DNA of 55,922 nt, taken from Holophagaceae bacterium. GTDB lineage: Bacteria > Acidobacteriota > Holophagae > Holophagales > Holophagaceae. A model generated the notes under the pieces. That model was given only the letters and a program-made list of their open reading frames with translations, searched no databases and was not told the DNA's origin. A program made the translations under genes and the position numbers. The stretch covers positions 861 through 56,782 of the forward strand of contig PLUC01000058.1 in the NCBI GenBank assembly GCA_003165415.1. The letters are read 5' to 3'. Below are positions 37,788-47,500 of this stretch, piece by piece (position 1 is the first letter of the stretch; every line of letters starts with the position of its first letter).

Positions 37788-40265
37788 ATGAGCAATCCCA
37801 TCAGCCAGTTGTGCCATGCTCCCGACGGTCAGGCGGAGGTGGTGCAGGGCAACATCGCCTTCGCGGTCGGCTGCGTGCGCAGCGGCATCCACAGCGCCGA
37901 CGGCTACCCCGGCACGCCCAGTTCCGAGGTCATCGACGACGGTCTGGCCCAGGTCCAGGACCTGATCAACGTGGGCTGGTCGGTGAACGAGGCCACCGCC
38001 GCCGCGGTGGGCCACGGGCACACCCTGGCCGGGCGGGACTGCGTGGTCACCATGAAGATCCCCGGCCTGTTCCAGGCGGGCGACGTGTTCACCAGCGGGG
38101 CCGGCTTCACCGAGCCGCGGGGCGCGCTGATCTACTACATCGCCAGCGATTTCACCCCCAGCTCCACCCAGCACCTGGTGGACCCGCGCTACCTGTTCAA
38201 GAGCTGCTTCGTGCCGGTGTTCGAACCGCGCGACCACCAGGAGCTGCACGATGCCCCGGCCATCGCCGCGGACCTGGCCCGGGCCTTCAAGACCCAGGTG
38301 GTGGTCATGCCCAGCGGCGCGCTCTGCCACAGCGAAGGGCTGGTGCGCCTGACGCCCGCCGGCCGGCGGGAGCCGGTGCCGATGCCGGCCAGCCTGCGCT
38401 CGTTCAACGTGCTGCCCAGCCTGGCGCGCAAGGCCTACGAAACCATCATGGACGAGCGCATGCCGGCGCTGGCGGCCATGGTGGAACAGAGCCCGCTGAA
38501 CCGCTGGCGCAAGGGCACCGGCAAGCTGGGCGTGGTCACCTACGGGGTCTGCGGCCTGTACCTGCGCGACGTGATGGCCGCCCACGGCCTGGACCTGGAC
38601 GTGCTGTCCCTGGCCTTCTCCAATCCCCTGCCCATGGGCCTGATCACCGACTTCTGCCGCTCCATCCAGGGCGAGGTGCTGGTCATCGAGGACGGCTACC
38701 GCTACCTGCAGGAAGCCATGGAACAGGCGGGGCTGAAGGTGCGCGGCAAGGCGCCCTACAGCAAGCTGACCGAATGGGATCCGGCCCTGGTGGCCGGGCT
38801 GCTGGGCATGGAAGTGCCGGCCACCGCCTGCGCGGTGCCGGCCCTGAGCCGTCCGCCCCTCATCTGCCCGGGCTGCCCGTACCGCCTGTTCGCCCACGAA
38901 GTGGCCGGCCTGAAACAGAAAGGCCACCTGGACGCGGCCTTCGGCGACATCGGCTGCAACGCACTGCTCTATTTCATGAACGCCATGGACACCGCCCTGG
39001 CCATGGGCGCCAGCGAGAGCGAGCGCATGGGCTACGTGCTGTCCCGCCCGGAACAGGCGAGCCGCTGCCTGAGCATCATCGGCGACAGCACCGAATGCCA
39101 CAGCGGCATGGACGCCACCCGTAACGCCGTCTACCGCAACGTGCCCGGGGTGAAGGTCATCCTGGACAACGAGTGGACCGCCATGACCGGCGGCCAGCCC
39201 TCGCCCACCTCCCCGGCGAACCTGGCCGACCAGCCCAACCGCTTCGACCTGCCCGCCGCCCTGGCCGCCCACGGAGCCAAGGTGCAGGTGATCGGCGCCT
39301 ACGACCGCAAGGCCATCCGCGCCACCCTCAAGACCGCCCTGGCCGAAGCGGGGCAGGGGACCTACACCACCATCGTGGTGCGCGACGGCGCCTGCCTGAA
39401 GAAGAGCAAGCCCAGCCGGCAGCGGGTCCAGGCGGATCCCGAGACCTGCAAGAAGTGCAACCTCTGTCTGATCTGCCCCGGCCTGAGCCTGGGCCCGGAC
39501 CAGGTCCCGGTGGTGAACACGCTCTGCTCCGGCTGTGGCGGACACCAGCCGGCCTGCTCCCAGATGTGCCCCACCGGCGTGCTGAAACCCATCAGCCTGG
39601 CGGCTCCCGCCAAGGGCGGGGCGTTTCCGCCGCCGCCCGCCGAACTTCCGCAACCGTCCCCCGCCGCGCGCCCGGCCCGCCTGTCCCTGGCCATCCGCGG
39701 GGTGGGCGGCCAGGGCAACCTGTTCTTCGGCCGGGTCCTGACCCAGCTGGCCCAGCTCGCCGGCTACGGCGAAAGCAACATCGTCAAGGGCGACACCCAC
39801 GGCATGGCCCAGATGGGCGGGCCGGTGATCAGCACCTTCGGCTGCGGCGACGTGGTCAGCCCGGTGCAGCTGCCGGGCACCGTGGACTGCCTCATCGTCA
39901 TGGAGAAGAGCGAAGTGCTGCGGCCGGAATTCCTGGACCTGCTGAAGCCCGGCGGCACGGTGCTCATGGCCGCCACGCGGATCCTGCCCGAGGGCCTGGC
40001 GGCGGAGAGCTACCCCAGCGACGCCACCCTGCGCGAAGTGCTGGCCCCGTATCGGCTGGTGGAGGTGGATCCGCTCCAGCGGGCCGTGGAGCTGGGCGAC
40101 CCCACCGGCCGCATCGCCAACGTGATCCTCATGGGGATGCTGAGCCGGCTGAGCCCCTTCGACCAGTTCCCCACGGAACTGTGGTGGCGGGCCCTGCAGA
40201 AGGTCAACCCCAGTCCCCAGGTGTGGGCCGCCAACTTCGCCGCCTTCAACGCCGGGAGGGCCTAG
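37788..40265 (+). CDS. indolepyruvate:ferredoxin oxidoreductase, alpha and beta fused
   Basis: The 825-residue protein joins what are usually two proteins. IorA occupies about 1-610: the pyrimidine-binding domain with ADGYPGTPSSEV, the TPP domain with CPGCPYR and GDIGCN, and a ferredoxin-like part with CKKCNLCLICP from residue 554 and CSQMCP. After a Pro-rich linker, the IorB gamma-like domain starts near 637 (AIRGVGGQGNLFFGR). The enzyme oxidises aryl pyruvates such as indolepyruvate with CoA to aryl-acetyl-CoA and reduces two ferredoxins, in the cytoplasm. Butyrate kinase and phosphotransbutyrylase follow at once. GGAG lies seven bases before the ATG. Confidence 0.92.
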   Translation: MSNPISQLCHAPDGQAEVVQGNIAFAVGCVRSGIHSADGYPGTPSSEVIDDGLAQVQDLINVGWSVNEATAAAVGHGHTLAGRDCVVTMKIPGLFQAGDVFTSGAGFTEPRGALIYYIASDFTPSSTQHLVDPRYLFKSCFVPVFEPRDHQELHDAPAIAADLARAFKTQVVVMPSGALCHSEGLVRLTPAGRREPVPMPASLRSFNVLPSLARKAYETIMDERMPALAAMVEQSPLNRWRKGTGKLGVVTYGVCGLYLRDVMAAHGLDLDVLSLAFSNPLPMGLITDFCRSIQGEVLVIEDGYRYLQEAMEQAGLKVRGKAPYSKLTEWDPALVAGLLGMEVPATACAVPALSRPPLICPGCPYRLFAHEVAGLKQKGHLDAAFGDIGCNALLYFMNAMDTALAMGASESERMGYVLSRPEQASRCLSIIGDSTECHSGMDATRNAVYRNVPGVKVILDNEWTAMTGGQPSPTSPANLADQPNRFDLPAALAAHGAKVQVIGAYDRKAIRATLKTALAEAGQGTYTTIVVRDGACLKKSKPSRQRVQADPETCKKCNLCLICPGLSLGPDQVPVVNTLCSGCGGHQPACSQMCPTGVLKPISLAAPAKGGAFPPPPAELPQPSPAARPARLSLAIRGVGGQGNLFFGRVLTQLAQLAGYGESNIVKGDTHGMAQMGGPVISTFGCGDVVSPVQLPGTVDCLIVMEKSEVLRPEFLDLLKPGGTVLMAATRILPEGLAAESYPSDATLREVLAPYRLVEVDPLQRAVELGDPTGRIANVILMGMLSRLSPFDQFPTELWWRALQKVNPSPQVWAANFAAFNAGRA

Positions 40266-40267
40266 CC

Positions 40268-41323
40268 ATGCGGAAGATCCTGGCCCTGAACCCCGGAGCG
40301 ACCTCCACCAAGATCGCCGTCTTCGACGGTGCGGACGTGGTCCTGAAGACCACGGTGGAGCACCAGGGCGCCTCCCTGGACGGCTTCCAGCGCGTCATCG
40401 ACCAGTTCCAGTACCGCCTGGACCTGATCCTGGAGGCCCTGGCCGCGGCGAAGCTGGACCTGGGCAGCCTGTCCGCCGTGGTCGCCCGGGGCGGGCTGCT
40501 CAAGCCCATGGAGGGCGGCACCTACGCGGTCAACGCGCCCATGCTCGCCGACCTGGAGCACGCCCGGGAGCATGCCTCCAACCTCGGCGCCATCCTGGCG
40601 GACCGGCTGGCCGGAAGCCTGGGGATCCCCGCCTTCATCGTCGACCCGGTCTCCGTGGACGAGATGGAGCCGGAGGCGCGCATTTCGGGGCTGCCGGAAC
40701 TGCCCCGGCTGAGCTTCTCCCACGCCCTCAACAGCAAAGCGGTGGCGCGCCGGGTGGCCGCCCAGCTGGGCCGCAGCTACTTCGATTGCAACTTCGTGGT
40801 GGCCCACCTGGGCACGGGGATCTCCGTCACCGCCCACCGCAAGGGGCGGATGGTGGACGTCAACGGCGCCGAGGAGGAGGGCCCGTTCTCCCCAGCCCGC
40901 TCCGCCGGCCTGCCTTCCCTGTCGCTGGTGAAGCTGGTGTACTCCGGGCGCTACACGGAGAAGGAGATGCTGGGCCGGATGGTGGGCAACGGCGGGCTCT
41001 ACGCCCACCTGGGCACCCGGGACGTGCGCGAGGCCGAGCGCCGGGCCGCCGCGGGCGACGCCCAGGCCGCCCTGGTGCTCAAGGCCATGGCCTACAAGGT
41101 CGCCAAGGAGATCGGCGCCATGGCGGCGGTGCTGGCCGGCCAGGTGGACCGCGTCATCATCACCGGCGGCATCGCCTACTCGGAAAAGCTGGTGGCGGAG
41201 GTGTCGTCCCGCGTTGGCTTCATCGCCCCGATCCTGGTGCTGCCCGGGGAGGAGGAGCTGGAGGCCCTGGCGGAGGGCGCGCTCCGGGTGCTGGACGGCG
41301 AAGAGCCCGCCAAGATCTACTAA
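40268..41323 (+). CDS. buk: butyrate kinase
   Basis: The 351-residue protein is an acetate/butyrate kinase of the ASKHA fold. The N-terminal phosphate loop is LALNPGATSTKIAVF, and VAHLGTGISVTAH and VIITGGIAYSE form the nucleotide site; length and motifs match Buk rather than the longer AckA. It makes ATP from an acyl-phosphate. It begins two bases after the IOR gene and is followed by phosphate butyryltransferase, so the likely substrate is the acyl-CoA made by IOR, whether aryl-acetyl, branched or butyryl. Confidence 0.93.
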   Translation: MRKILALNPGATSTKIAVFDGADVVLKTTVEHQGASLDGFQRVIDQFQYRLDLILEALAAAKLDLGSLSAVVARGGLLKPMEGGTYAVNAPMLADLEHAREHASNLGAILADRLAGSLGIPAFIVDPVSVDEMEPEARISGLPELPRLSFSHALNSKAVARRVAAQLGRSYFDCNFVVAHLGTGISVTAHRKGRMVDVNGAEEEGPFSPARSAGLPSLSLVKLVYSGRYTEKEMLGRMVGNGGLYAHLGTRDVREAERRAAAGDAQAALVLKAMAYKVAKEIGAMAAVLAGQVDRVIITGGIAYSEKLVAEVSSRVGFIAPILVLPGEEELEALAEGALRVLDGEEPAKIY

Positions 41324-41340
41324 TGAACGCAGGAGCGACC

Positions 41341-42237
41341 ATGTTCAGGAATTACCAGGAACTGCGGACGGCGGCCAAGGGCCGCGGGCCCGTGCGGGTG
41401 GCGGTGGCCGCGGCCCAGGACCGGGAGGTCATGGAGGCGGTCCAGGCCGGCATCCGCACCGGGCTGATCGAGGCCACCCTGGTGGGGGACCAGTCCATCA
41501 TCGGTCCCTGGGCCGAGGAACTGGAGATCGCGGGCCAGGTGCGCATCGTCCATGAAACCGACCTGGCCCGGGCATCCCTGCTGGCCGTAGGGATGGTGCA
41601 CGATGGCGAGGCCCAGGTGCTCATGAAGGGTCTGGTCAACAGCGCCGTGTTCCTCAAGGCGGCCCTGGACCCCGAGCGCGGCCTGCGCGCCGGGCGGCTC
41701 CTGTGCCACCTGGCGGCCCTGGAGACCCCGGGGCGGAGGAAGCTGGAGTTCCTCACCGACGGCGGCATGAACATCGCGCCGGGCCTCGCGGAGAAGCGCC
41801 AGATCCTGGCCAGCGCCGTGGAGGCCCTGGCGCGCATGGGCATCGCCACGCCCAAGGTGGCGGTGCTGTGCGCCAACGAGCAGGTCAGCCCCAAGATGCC
41901 GGCGACGGTGGACGCCCAGGGCCTGGTGCAGCTCTGGCGGTCGGGGGCCTTCCCGGACTGCGTGGTGGAGGGCCCCATCGCCCTGGACGTGGCGGTGAGC
42001 CCGGAAGCGGCGCGGCACAAGGGCATCACCAGCCAGGTGTCCGGGGACGTGGACCTCTTCCTGGTGCCGAACATCGAAGCCGGCAACATGATGGCCAAGG
42101 CCATGGTCCACTACGCCGGCACCAAGTTCGCCGGCGTGGTCCTGGGCGCCAGCCATCCCGTGGTCATGGTCTCCCGCTCGGACCCGGCCGAAGCCAAGCT
42201 CAACGCCCTGGCCATGGCGGCCCTGCTGGCACGGTGA
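41341..42237 (+). CDS. ptb: phosphate butyryltransferase
   Basis: The 298-residue protein matches phosphate acetyl/butyryltransferases, with the LTDGGMNIAPGL and LVPNIEAGNMMAK blocks of the Ptb branch. It exchanges CoA for phosphate on acyl-CoA, the step before butyrate kinase. Buk and Ptb lie in reverse of the common ptb-buk order but are 17 bases apart. The ATG at 41341 with AGGAG five bases upstream is preferred; an ATG at 41323 overlapping the buk stop (TAATG) would add six residues. Confidence 0.93.
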   Translation: MFRNYQELRTAAKGRGPVRVAVAAAQDREVMEAVQAGIRTGLIEATLVGDQSIIGPWAEELEIAGQVRIVHETDLARASLLAVGMVHDGEAQVLMKGLVNSAVFLKAALDPERGLRAGRLLCHLAALETPGRRKLEFLTDGGMNIAPGLAEKRQILASAVEALARMGIATPKVAVLCANEQVSPKMPATVDAQGLVQLWRSGAFPDCVVEGPIALDVAVSPEAARHKGITSQVSGDVDLFLVPNIEAGNMMAKAMVHYAGTKFAGVVLGASHPVVMVSRSDPAEAKLNALAMAALLAR

Positions 42238-42262
42238 GCCGCCGTTCCGGTAGTCTGGACGG

Positions 42263-43240
42263 GTGACGAACCTCGAACCTTTCTCCATCGGCCCCATCGC
42301 CATCCAGCCCCCGCTGGTCATGGCGCCCCTGCACGAGATCACCGACCAGCCCTTCCGCCGGATGATCCGGCAGGTGGGCGGGGTGGGGCTCACGGTGTCC
42401 GAGATGATCTCCAGCGAGGCCCTGATCCGGCACGCGCGCAAGGCCCAGGCGATGATGGCCGGGGAAGGGGAGCGCCCCTTCTCCATGCAGCTCTCCGGCT
42501 CCATCCCCGAGCACCTGGCCGAGGCCGCGCGCATGGTCGAGGCGGCCGGGGCCGACCTGGTGGACCTGAACATGGGCTGCCCCGCCAGCAACGTCACCAG
42601 CGGCGGCGCCGGCTCGGCCCTGCTCAAGGACATCCGGCTGGCGGAGACCTGCGTCAAGGCCATGGTCCGGGCCGTGGGCGTCCCGGTGACGGTGAAGATG
42701 CGCGCTGGCTGGGACAACAGCCAGAAGGAACGGGCCGACTACCTGGACTTCCTGCGCATGTTCGAGGCGGCGGGGATCCAGGCCCTGGCCATCCACCCGC
42801 GCACCCGGGCCCAGCAGTACACCGGCAGCGCCGACTGGGCGCTCATCGCCCGGGCCGTGGACGCCGGGGTGGCCTTCCCCATCATCGGCAACGGCGACGT
42901 CAACACCCCCGACGACGCCCGGCGCATGTTCCGGGAGACCGGCTGCGCCGGGGTGATGATCGGCCGGGCGGCGCTGACCAACCCGTGGATCTTCCGGCAG
43001 ATCCTGGATCCGGGGTTGGAGGTCACCGAGCGGCAGCGGATCGAGCTGTGCATGAGTTTCTTCCGCATGCTGCAGGAGCTGCTGGAGCCCAGGGAGGCGC
43101 TGCACAAGATGAAGAAGATCGGCGCGTGGTTCACCAAGGGCATCCCGAACGGATCGGGGTTCCGCCAGAACTTGCACGCCTGCGAAGATCCGGAGCTGCT
43201 CTTCGCGATGCTGGAGCGGCTGAAGGAACCCGGGGTCTAG
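42263..43240 (+). CDS. dusB: tRNA-dihydrouridine synthase
   Basis: The 325-residue FMN enzyme reduces uridines in the D-loop of tRNA. Motifs are APLHEITDQPFRRM, the catalytic cysteine in LNMGCPASNV, KMRAGWD, IHPRTRAQQYTG and IIGNGDV. It fits the bacterial DusB-like group, though the A/B/C class is not certain. The GTG start lies 25 bases after ptb, so it is probably the last gene of the IOR operon. Other than position, nothing ties it to fermentation. Confidence 0.93.
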   Translation: MTNLEPFSIGPIAIQPPLVMAPLHEITDQPFRRMIRQVGGVGLTVSEMISSEALIRHARKAQAMMAGEGERPFSMQLSGSIPEHLAEAARMVEAAGADLVDLNMGCPASNVTSGGAGSALLKDIRLAETCVKAMVRAVGVPVTVKMRAGWDNSQKERADYLDFLRMFEAAGIQALAIHPRTRAQQYTGSADWALIARAVDAGVAFPIIGNGDVNTPDDARRMFRETGCAGVMIGRAALTNPWIFRQILDPGLEVTERQRIELCMSFFRMLQELLEPREALHKMKKIGAWFTKGIPNGSGFRQNLHACEDPELLFAMLERLKEPGV

Positions 43241-43246
43241 TGCGAT

Positions 43247-43298
43247 GATTTTGAGATTCAGATAAAATAACCCATTTCAGAAAAACAGATCTCAAATC
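43247..43298. terminator. AT-rich inverted repeat after dusB
   Basis: GATTTTGAGAT at 43247-43257 pairs with ATCTCAAATC at 43289-43298 (one bulged T), enclosing about 31 AT-rich bases. It starts a few bases after the dusB stop and sits before the rex promoter. It could end the IOR transcript, though the stem is not GC-rich and no long T-run follows. Confidence 0.3.
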
Positions 43299-43333
43299 GA
43301 AAATACCCTTTTGTAAATTAAGTTTTTGCATTT

Positions 43334-43351
43334 TCGTGATTTAAATCACGA
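43334..43351. promoter_or_regulatory. perfect 18-bp palindrome, Rex- or Crp-like
   Basis: TCGTGATTT is followed directly by its reverse complement AAATCACGA. The core GTGA-N6-TCAC is shared with the Rex box downstream; the two centres are 85 bases apart, close to eight helical turns. It could be a second Rex site or a Crp/Fnr-family site controlling the hydrogenase operon. Confidence 0.55.
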
Positions 43352-43418
43352 GAAATGTGGGCCACGGCTGTCCCTTTCAGTTACACTTTTTTCATGGCAT
43401 TCGTGACAAACCATAACA

Positions 43419-43436
43419 TTGTGAAATATTTCACGG
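43419..43436. promoter_or_regulatory. Rex operator
   Basis: TTGTGAAATATTTCACGG matches the known Rex consensus TTGTGAAATATTTCACAA at 16 of 18 positions and contains a perfect 14-bp palindrome (43421-43434). It lies ten bases before the rex start codon. Rex bound here at low NADH/NAD ratio would block its own gene and the hydrogenase genes behind it. Confidence 0.82.
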
Positions 43437-43446
43437 TCAAAACAAC

Positions 43447-44103
43447 ATGCAGACCATCTCGGAAAAAGTCGTAGGACGGCTCTCCCGCTATCGCACCCTG
43501 CTCACCGAGCAGAAGGACGGGGAGCGCACCCACCTCTTTTCCCACGAAATAGCAGCGGCCATGCGGCTTTCGGACTCCCAGGTGCGCCGGGACCTCATGA
43601 CCATCGGCACCCGCGGGCTGCCCAGCCGGGGCTACGAAATCCAGGGACTGCTGCTGGACCTGGACCAGGCCCTGAACCAGACCCGGGTCCACGGAGTGGC
43701 CGTGGTGGGGGCGGGCAACATGGGCCGGGCGCTCATCGCCAACCTGGAATCCACCCGCACCAACCTGCGCATCAAGTGCGCCTTCGACGCCGACAAGAGC
43801 AAATGCAACCGGGTCTACTCCGGCGTCAAGTGCCATCCCATGGATGCCCTGGAAACGGTGGTGGCCCAGGAGGGCATCACCCTGGCCATCCTCTGCGTGC
43901 CCGCCGCCTCGGCCCAGGCCCTGGCGGAACGCCTGGTCCACGCCGGGGTCAAGGGCGTGCTCAATTTCTCCTCCCAAGCTCTGCGGCTGCCCAGGACCAT
44001 CGCCCTGGAAGAAATAGATATCGGCAATTATCTGGCGAAGCTCGCCTACTTCACCATTCATCCCTCAAAGGAGCGTCGGAATGGCCGTCATGAAGACCGT
44101 TGA
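43447..44103 (+). CDS. rex: redox-sensing transcriptional repressor Rex
   Basis: The 218-residue protein has an N-terminal winged helix (HEIAAAMRLSDSQVRRDLM) and a C-terminal Rossmann domain with VAVVGAGNMGRAL that reads NADH versus NAD+. Rex proteins repress fermentation and hydrogenase genes until NADH accumulates. The gene is first in the hydrogenase operon, with a Rex box directly in front, so it very likely controls itself and the hyd genes. It overlaps hydC by 23 bases. No strong ribosome site is visible before the ATG, which might keep its level low. Confidence 0.95.
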   Translation: MQTISEKVVGRLSRYRTLLTEQKDGERTHLFSHEIAAAMRLSDSQVRRDLMTIGTRGLPSRGYEIQGLLLDLDQALNQTRVHGVAVVGAGNMGRALIANLESTRTNLRIKCAFDADKSKCNRVYSGVKCHPMDALETVVAQEGITLAILCVPAASAQALAERLVHAGVKGVLNFSSQALRLPRTIALEEIDIGNYLAKLAYFTIHPSKERRNGRHEDR

Positions 44104-44590
44104 AACCATCCTATTGGGTCACCCCGATGCCGGGCGCGACCACCTCATCCCGATCCTGCAGGAAGTGCAGGCGGTGGAGGGCTATCTGTCCAAGGAATCC
44201 ATCACCCAGGTCGGCCTGCAGCTCCACCTGCCCGCCAGCAAGATCTTCGGGGTGGCCACCTTCTACAACATGTTCAGGTTCCAGCCCAAGGGCAAGTACC
44301 ACGTGATGGTCTGCCGGGGCACGGCCTGCCACGTCAAGGGCAGCAAGCGGGTCCTGGACATGGTCACCAAGACCCTGAAGCTGCAGCCCGGCGAAACCAG
44401 CCGGGACGGCCTGTTCAGCCTGGAAGTGGTGGCCTGCATGGGCGCCTGCGGCCTGGCTCCGGTGGTGAACATCAACGGCCAGTTCCACGCCAAGGTCACC
44501 CCCATGAAACTGCAAAGGATCCTCGACGAATGCCGCGACGAATGCCGTGTTGCGTGCCGCAACCAGGAGCTCACCCATGTCGAGCAATAA
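44081..44590 (+). CDS. hydC: hydrogenase subunit HydC (NuoE-like, [2Fe-2S])
   Basis: The 169-residue protein is NuoE/HndA-like. The four cluster cysteines are in VCRGTACHVKG and VVACMGACG, and the helical start with YLSKESITQVGLQL and KIFGVATFYNMF is typical. In trimeric bifurcating hydrogenases this thioredoxin-fold subunit passes electrons next to the FMN subunit. AGGAG stands before the ATG, inside the 3' end of rex, and its own end overlaps hydB by 14 bases, so translation is tightly linked. Confidence 0.95.
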   Translation: MAVMKTVETILLGHPDAGRDHLIPILQEVQAVEGYLSKESITQVGLQLHLPASKIFGVATFYNMFRFQPKGKYHVMVCRGTACHVKGSKRVLDMVTKTLKLQPGETSRDGLFSLEVVACMGACGLAPVVNINGQFHAKVTPMKLQRILDECRDECRVACRNQELTHVEQ

Positions 44591-47500
44591 TCCCCTCTCC
44601 AACTCCTGCTGGGAAGTGCCCGGCAAGCCGAGCCCCGAACTGCTGGCCGCGCTCAAGACCGGCCCCTTCGCCGGCAAGTCCGGCGCTGAGCTGGACGCGC
44701 TCCTGGCCGGCCTGCGCCGGGACCAGGTGTCCCGCCCGGTGATCTTCGTGGGCGCCGGCACCTGCGGCCTGGGCGCCGGGGCCGCCAAGACCCTGGCCAA
44801 GGTCAAGGCCATCTGCGAAGCCAAGAAGCTGGACGCGGACATCCGCGAAGTGGGCTGCATCGGCCTGTGCTCCGAAGAGCCCATCATGGACGTGCAGCTG
44901 CCCGGCCGCACCCGGGTGTCCTTCGGCAACGTCACCGAGGACAAGGTGGAAGCCCTGCTGGACACCATCTTCCAGGGCGGCCTGGTGAAGGAGCAGGTCC
45001 TGGGCCAGTTCTTCGCCGAAGGCCAGGAACCCTGGCAGGGCGTCAAGGACCTGGCCGCGCATCCGTTCCTGGCCATCCAGAAGCGCTGGGTGCTGGCCAA
45101 CTCCGGCCTGATCGACTTCACCTCCATCGACGAGTACATCGCCCGGGGCGGCTACTCCGCCGTGCAGCGGGCCATCACCACCATGACCCGCCAGGAAGTG
45201 GTGGACGAGATCCTCAAGAGCGGGCTGCGGGGCAGGGGCGGCGGCGGCTTCCCCACCGGCAAGAAGTGGCAGATGGCGCTCTCCGCCGCCGGCGCGCAGA
45301 AGTACATGGTCTGCAACGCCGACGAAGGCGATCCGGGCGCGTTCATGGACCGCGCCGTGTGCGAGAGCGACCCGCACCGGATGCTGGAAGGCATGATCAC
45401 CGGCTGCTATGCCATCGGCGCCACCAAGGCCTACATCTACATCCGCGCCGAGTACCCCCTGGCCATCCAGAACCTGAAGATCGCCATGAAACAGGCCAAG
45501 GAATACGGCCTGCTGGGCGAGAACATCCTGGGCAGCGGCTTCAACCTCGACATCGTCATCAAGATGGGCGCCGGAGCCTTTGTCTGCGGCGAAGAGACCG
45601 CCCTCATGCAGTCCATCGAAGGCAAGCGCGGCATGCCCAGGCCGAGGCCGCCCTATCCCATCCAGTCCGGCCTGTTCGGCATGCCCACGGTCATCAACAA
45701 CGTGGAGACCTTCGCCAACATCGCCGCCATCATGCAGATGGGTTCGGCCAAGTTCGCGGCGGTCGGCACCCCGGGCAGCAAGGGCACCAAGGTGTTCGCG
45801 TTGTCGGGCATGGTGCGCCGCACCGGTCTGGTGGAAGTGCCCATGGGCACCCCCATCCGCGACGTGGTGTTCGCCGTGGGCGGCGGCATCCCCAACGGCA
45901 AGAAGTGCAAGGCGGTGCAGATCGGCGGGCCTTCCGGCGGCTGCATCCCCGAGCCGGCCATGGACCTGGTGTGCGACTACGAGGCCCTGAAGTCCTTCGG
46001 CGCCATCATGGGTTCCGGCGGTCTGGTGGTCCTGGACGAGAACACCTGCATGGTGGACCTGGCCAAGTTCTTCATGGAGTTCATCCAGTCCGAGAGCTGC
46101 GGCAAGTGCATCCCCTGCCGGGAAGGCACGCGGCAGATGCTGCAGATCCTCCAGTCCATCACCCACAACCGCCGCGGCGAGGAGGGCATGGATGCCCTGC
46201 TGCGGGTGCGCGGGGTCATGGTGCTCAAGGAACTGGGCGAGGCCATCAAGAACAGCAGCCTGTGCGGCCTGGGCCAGACCGCGCCGAACCCGGTGCTGTC
46301 CACCCTCAAGTGGTTCCGGGACGAGTACGAAGCCCACATCTACGAACGCCGCTGCCCGGCCGGAACCTGCCGGGAGCTGGTGGGCGCGCCCTGCCAATCC
46401 GGCTGCCCGGTGGGCACTGAGGTCTGGAAGTACGTGGCCCACATTTCCCTGGGCGAATACGACGAGGCCTACCAGGCCATCCGCGGGGCCAACCCGTTCC
46501 CGTCCGTGTGCGCCCGGGTCTGCAACCATCCCTGTGAAGCCTCGTGCCGCTGCGGCACCACCGGCGGTGATCCCATCGCCATCCGCAACCTCAAGCGGTT
46601 CGTGGTGGACCGGGTGGATCCGTCCACCTTCAAGCCCACGGTGCGGCCGGCCAAGTCCGACGCGCCGAGGGTGGCGGTCATCGGCGGCGGTCCCGCCGGC
46701 CTGTGCGCCGCCAACGCCCTCAGCCTGAAGGGCTACCGGGTCACCCTGCTGGAGCGCGAGCAGAAGCTGGGCGGCATGCTGGTGGCGGGCATCCCCGCCT
46801 ACCGCCTGCCGCGCAAGGTGCTCGACCAGGAGATCCAGAACCTGCTCAACCCGAACATCACGGTCGAGTACGGCAAGGCCCTGGGCAAGGACTTCACCCT
46901 GGGCGACCTGAAGGGCTACCAGGCGGTGTATGTGGCCACCGGCGCCCACCACAGCAAGCGGCTGGGCCTGCCCGGCGACGACGTGAAGGGCGTGCTCCCG
47001 GGCATCGAGTTCCTGAAGGGCTTCAACCTGCACCACAAGGAACTGGCCCAGGGCCGGGTCGGCATCGTCGGCGGCGGCAACAGCGCCCTGGACGCGGCCC
47101 GGGTGGCCGTGCGCCAGGAGGGGGTCACCGACGTGACCATCTTCTACCGCCGCACCCGCGGCGAGATGCCCGCCTACGCCGAAGAGATCGATGCCGCCCT
47201 CGAGGAAGGCATCCATCTGGAGGCCCTGGTGGCGCCGCTGGCGGTCAAGTCGGAGAACGGCAAGCTCACCGGCGTCCAGTTCCAGCGCAACGAGCTGGGC
47301 GACAAGGACGAAAGCGGCCGCGCGCGGCCGGTGCCGATCCCCGGCAGCGAGTTCGTGGCGGAACTGGACACCTTGATCGTGGCCATCTCCGAGGAGCCCG
47401 AAGGCGACCTGCTCAACGGCCTCAAGCGCAAGAGCTGGGGCGGGCTGGTGATCAACCCCGAGTCCTACCTGGCAAGCGAACCGGGCGTGTTCGGCGGCGG

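Noticed and set aside
40786-41340. Longer 483-codon frame in front of ptb
   Set aside because: It is the shadow of buk in another frame; AGGAG directly precedes the ATG at 41341, which gives the usual Ptb length.
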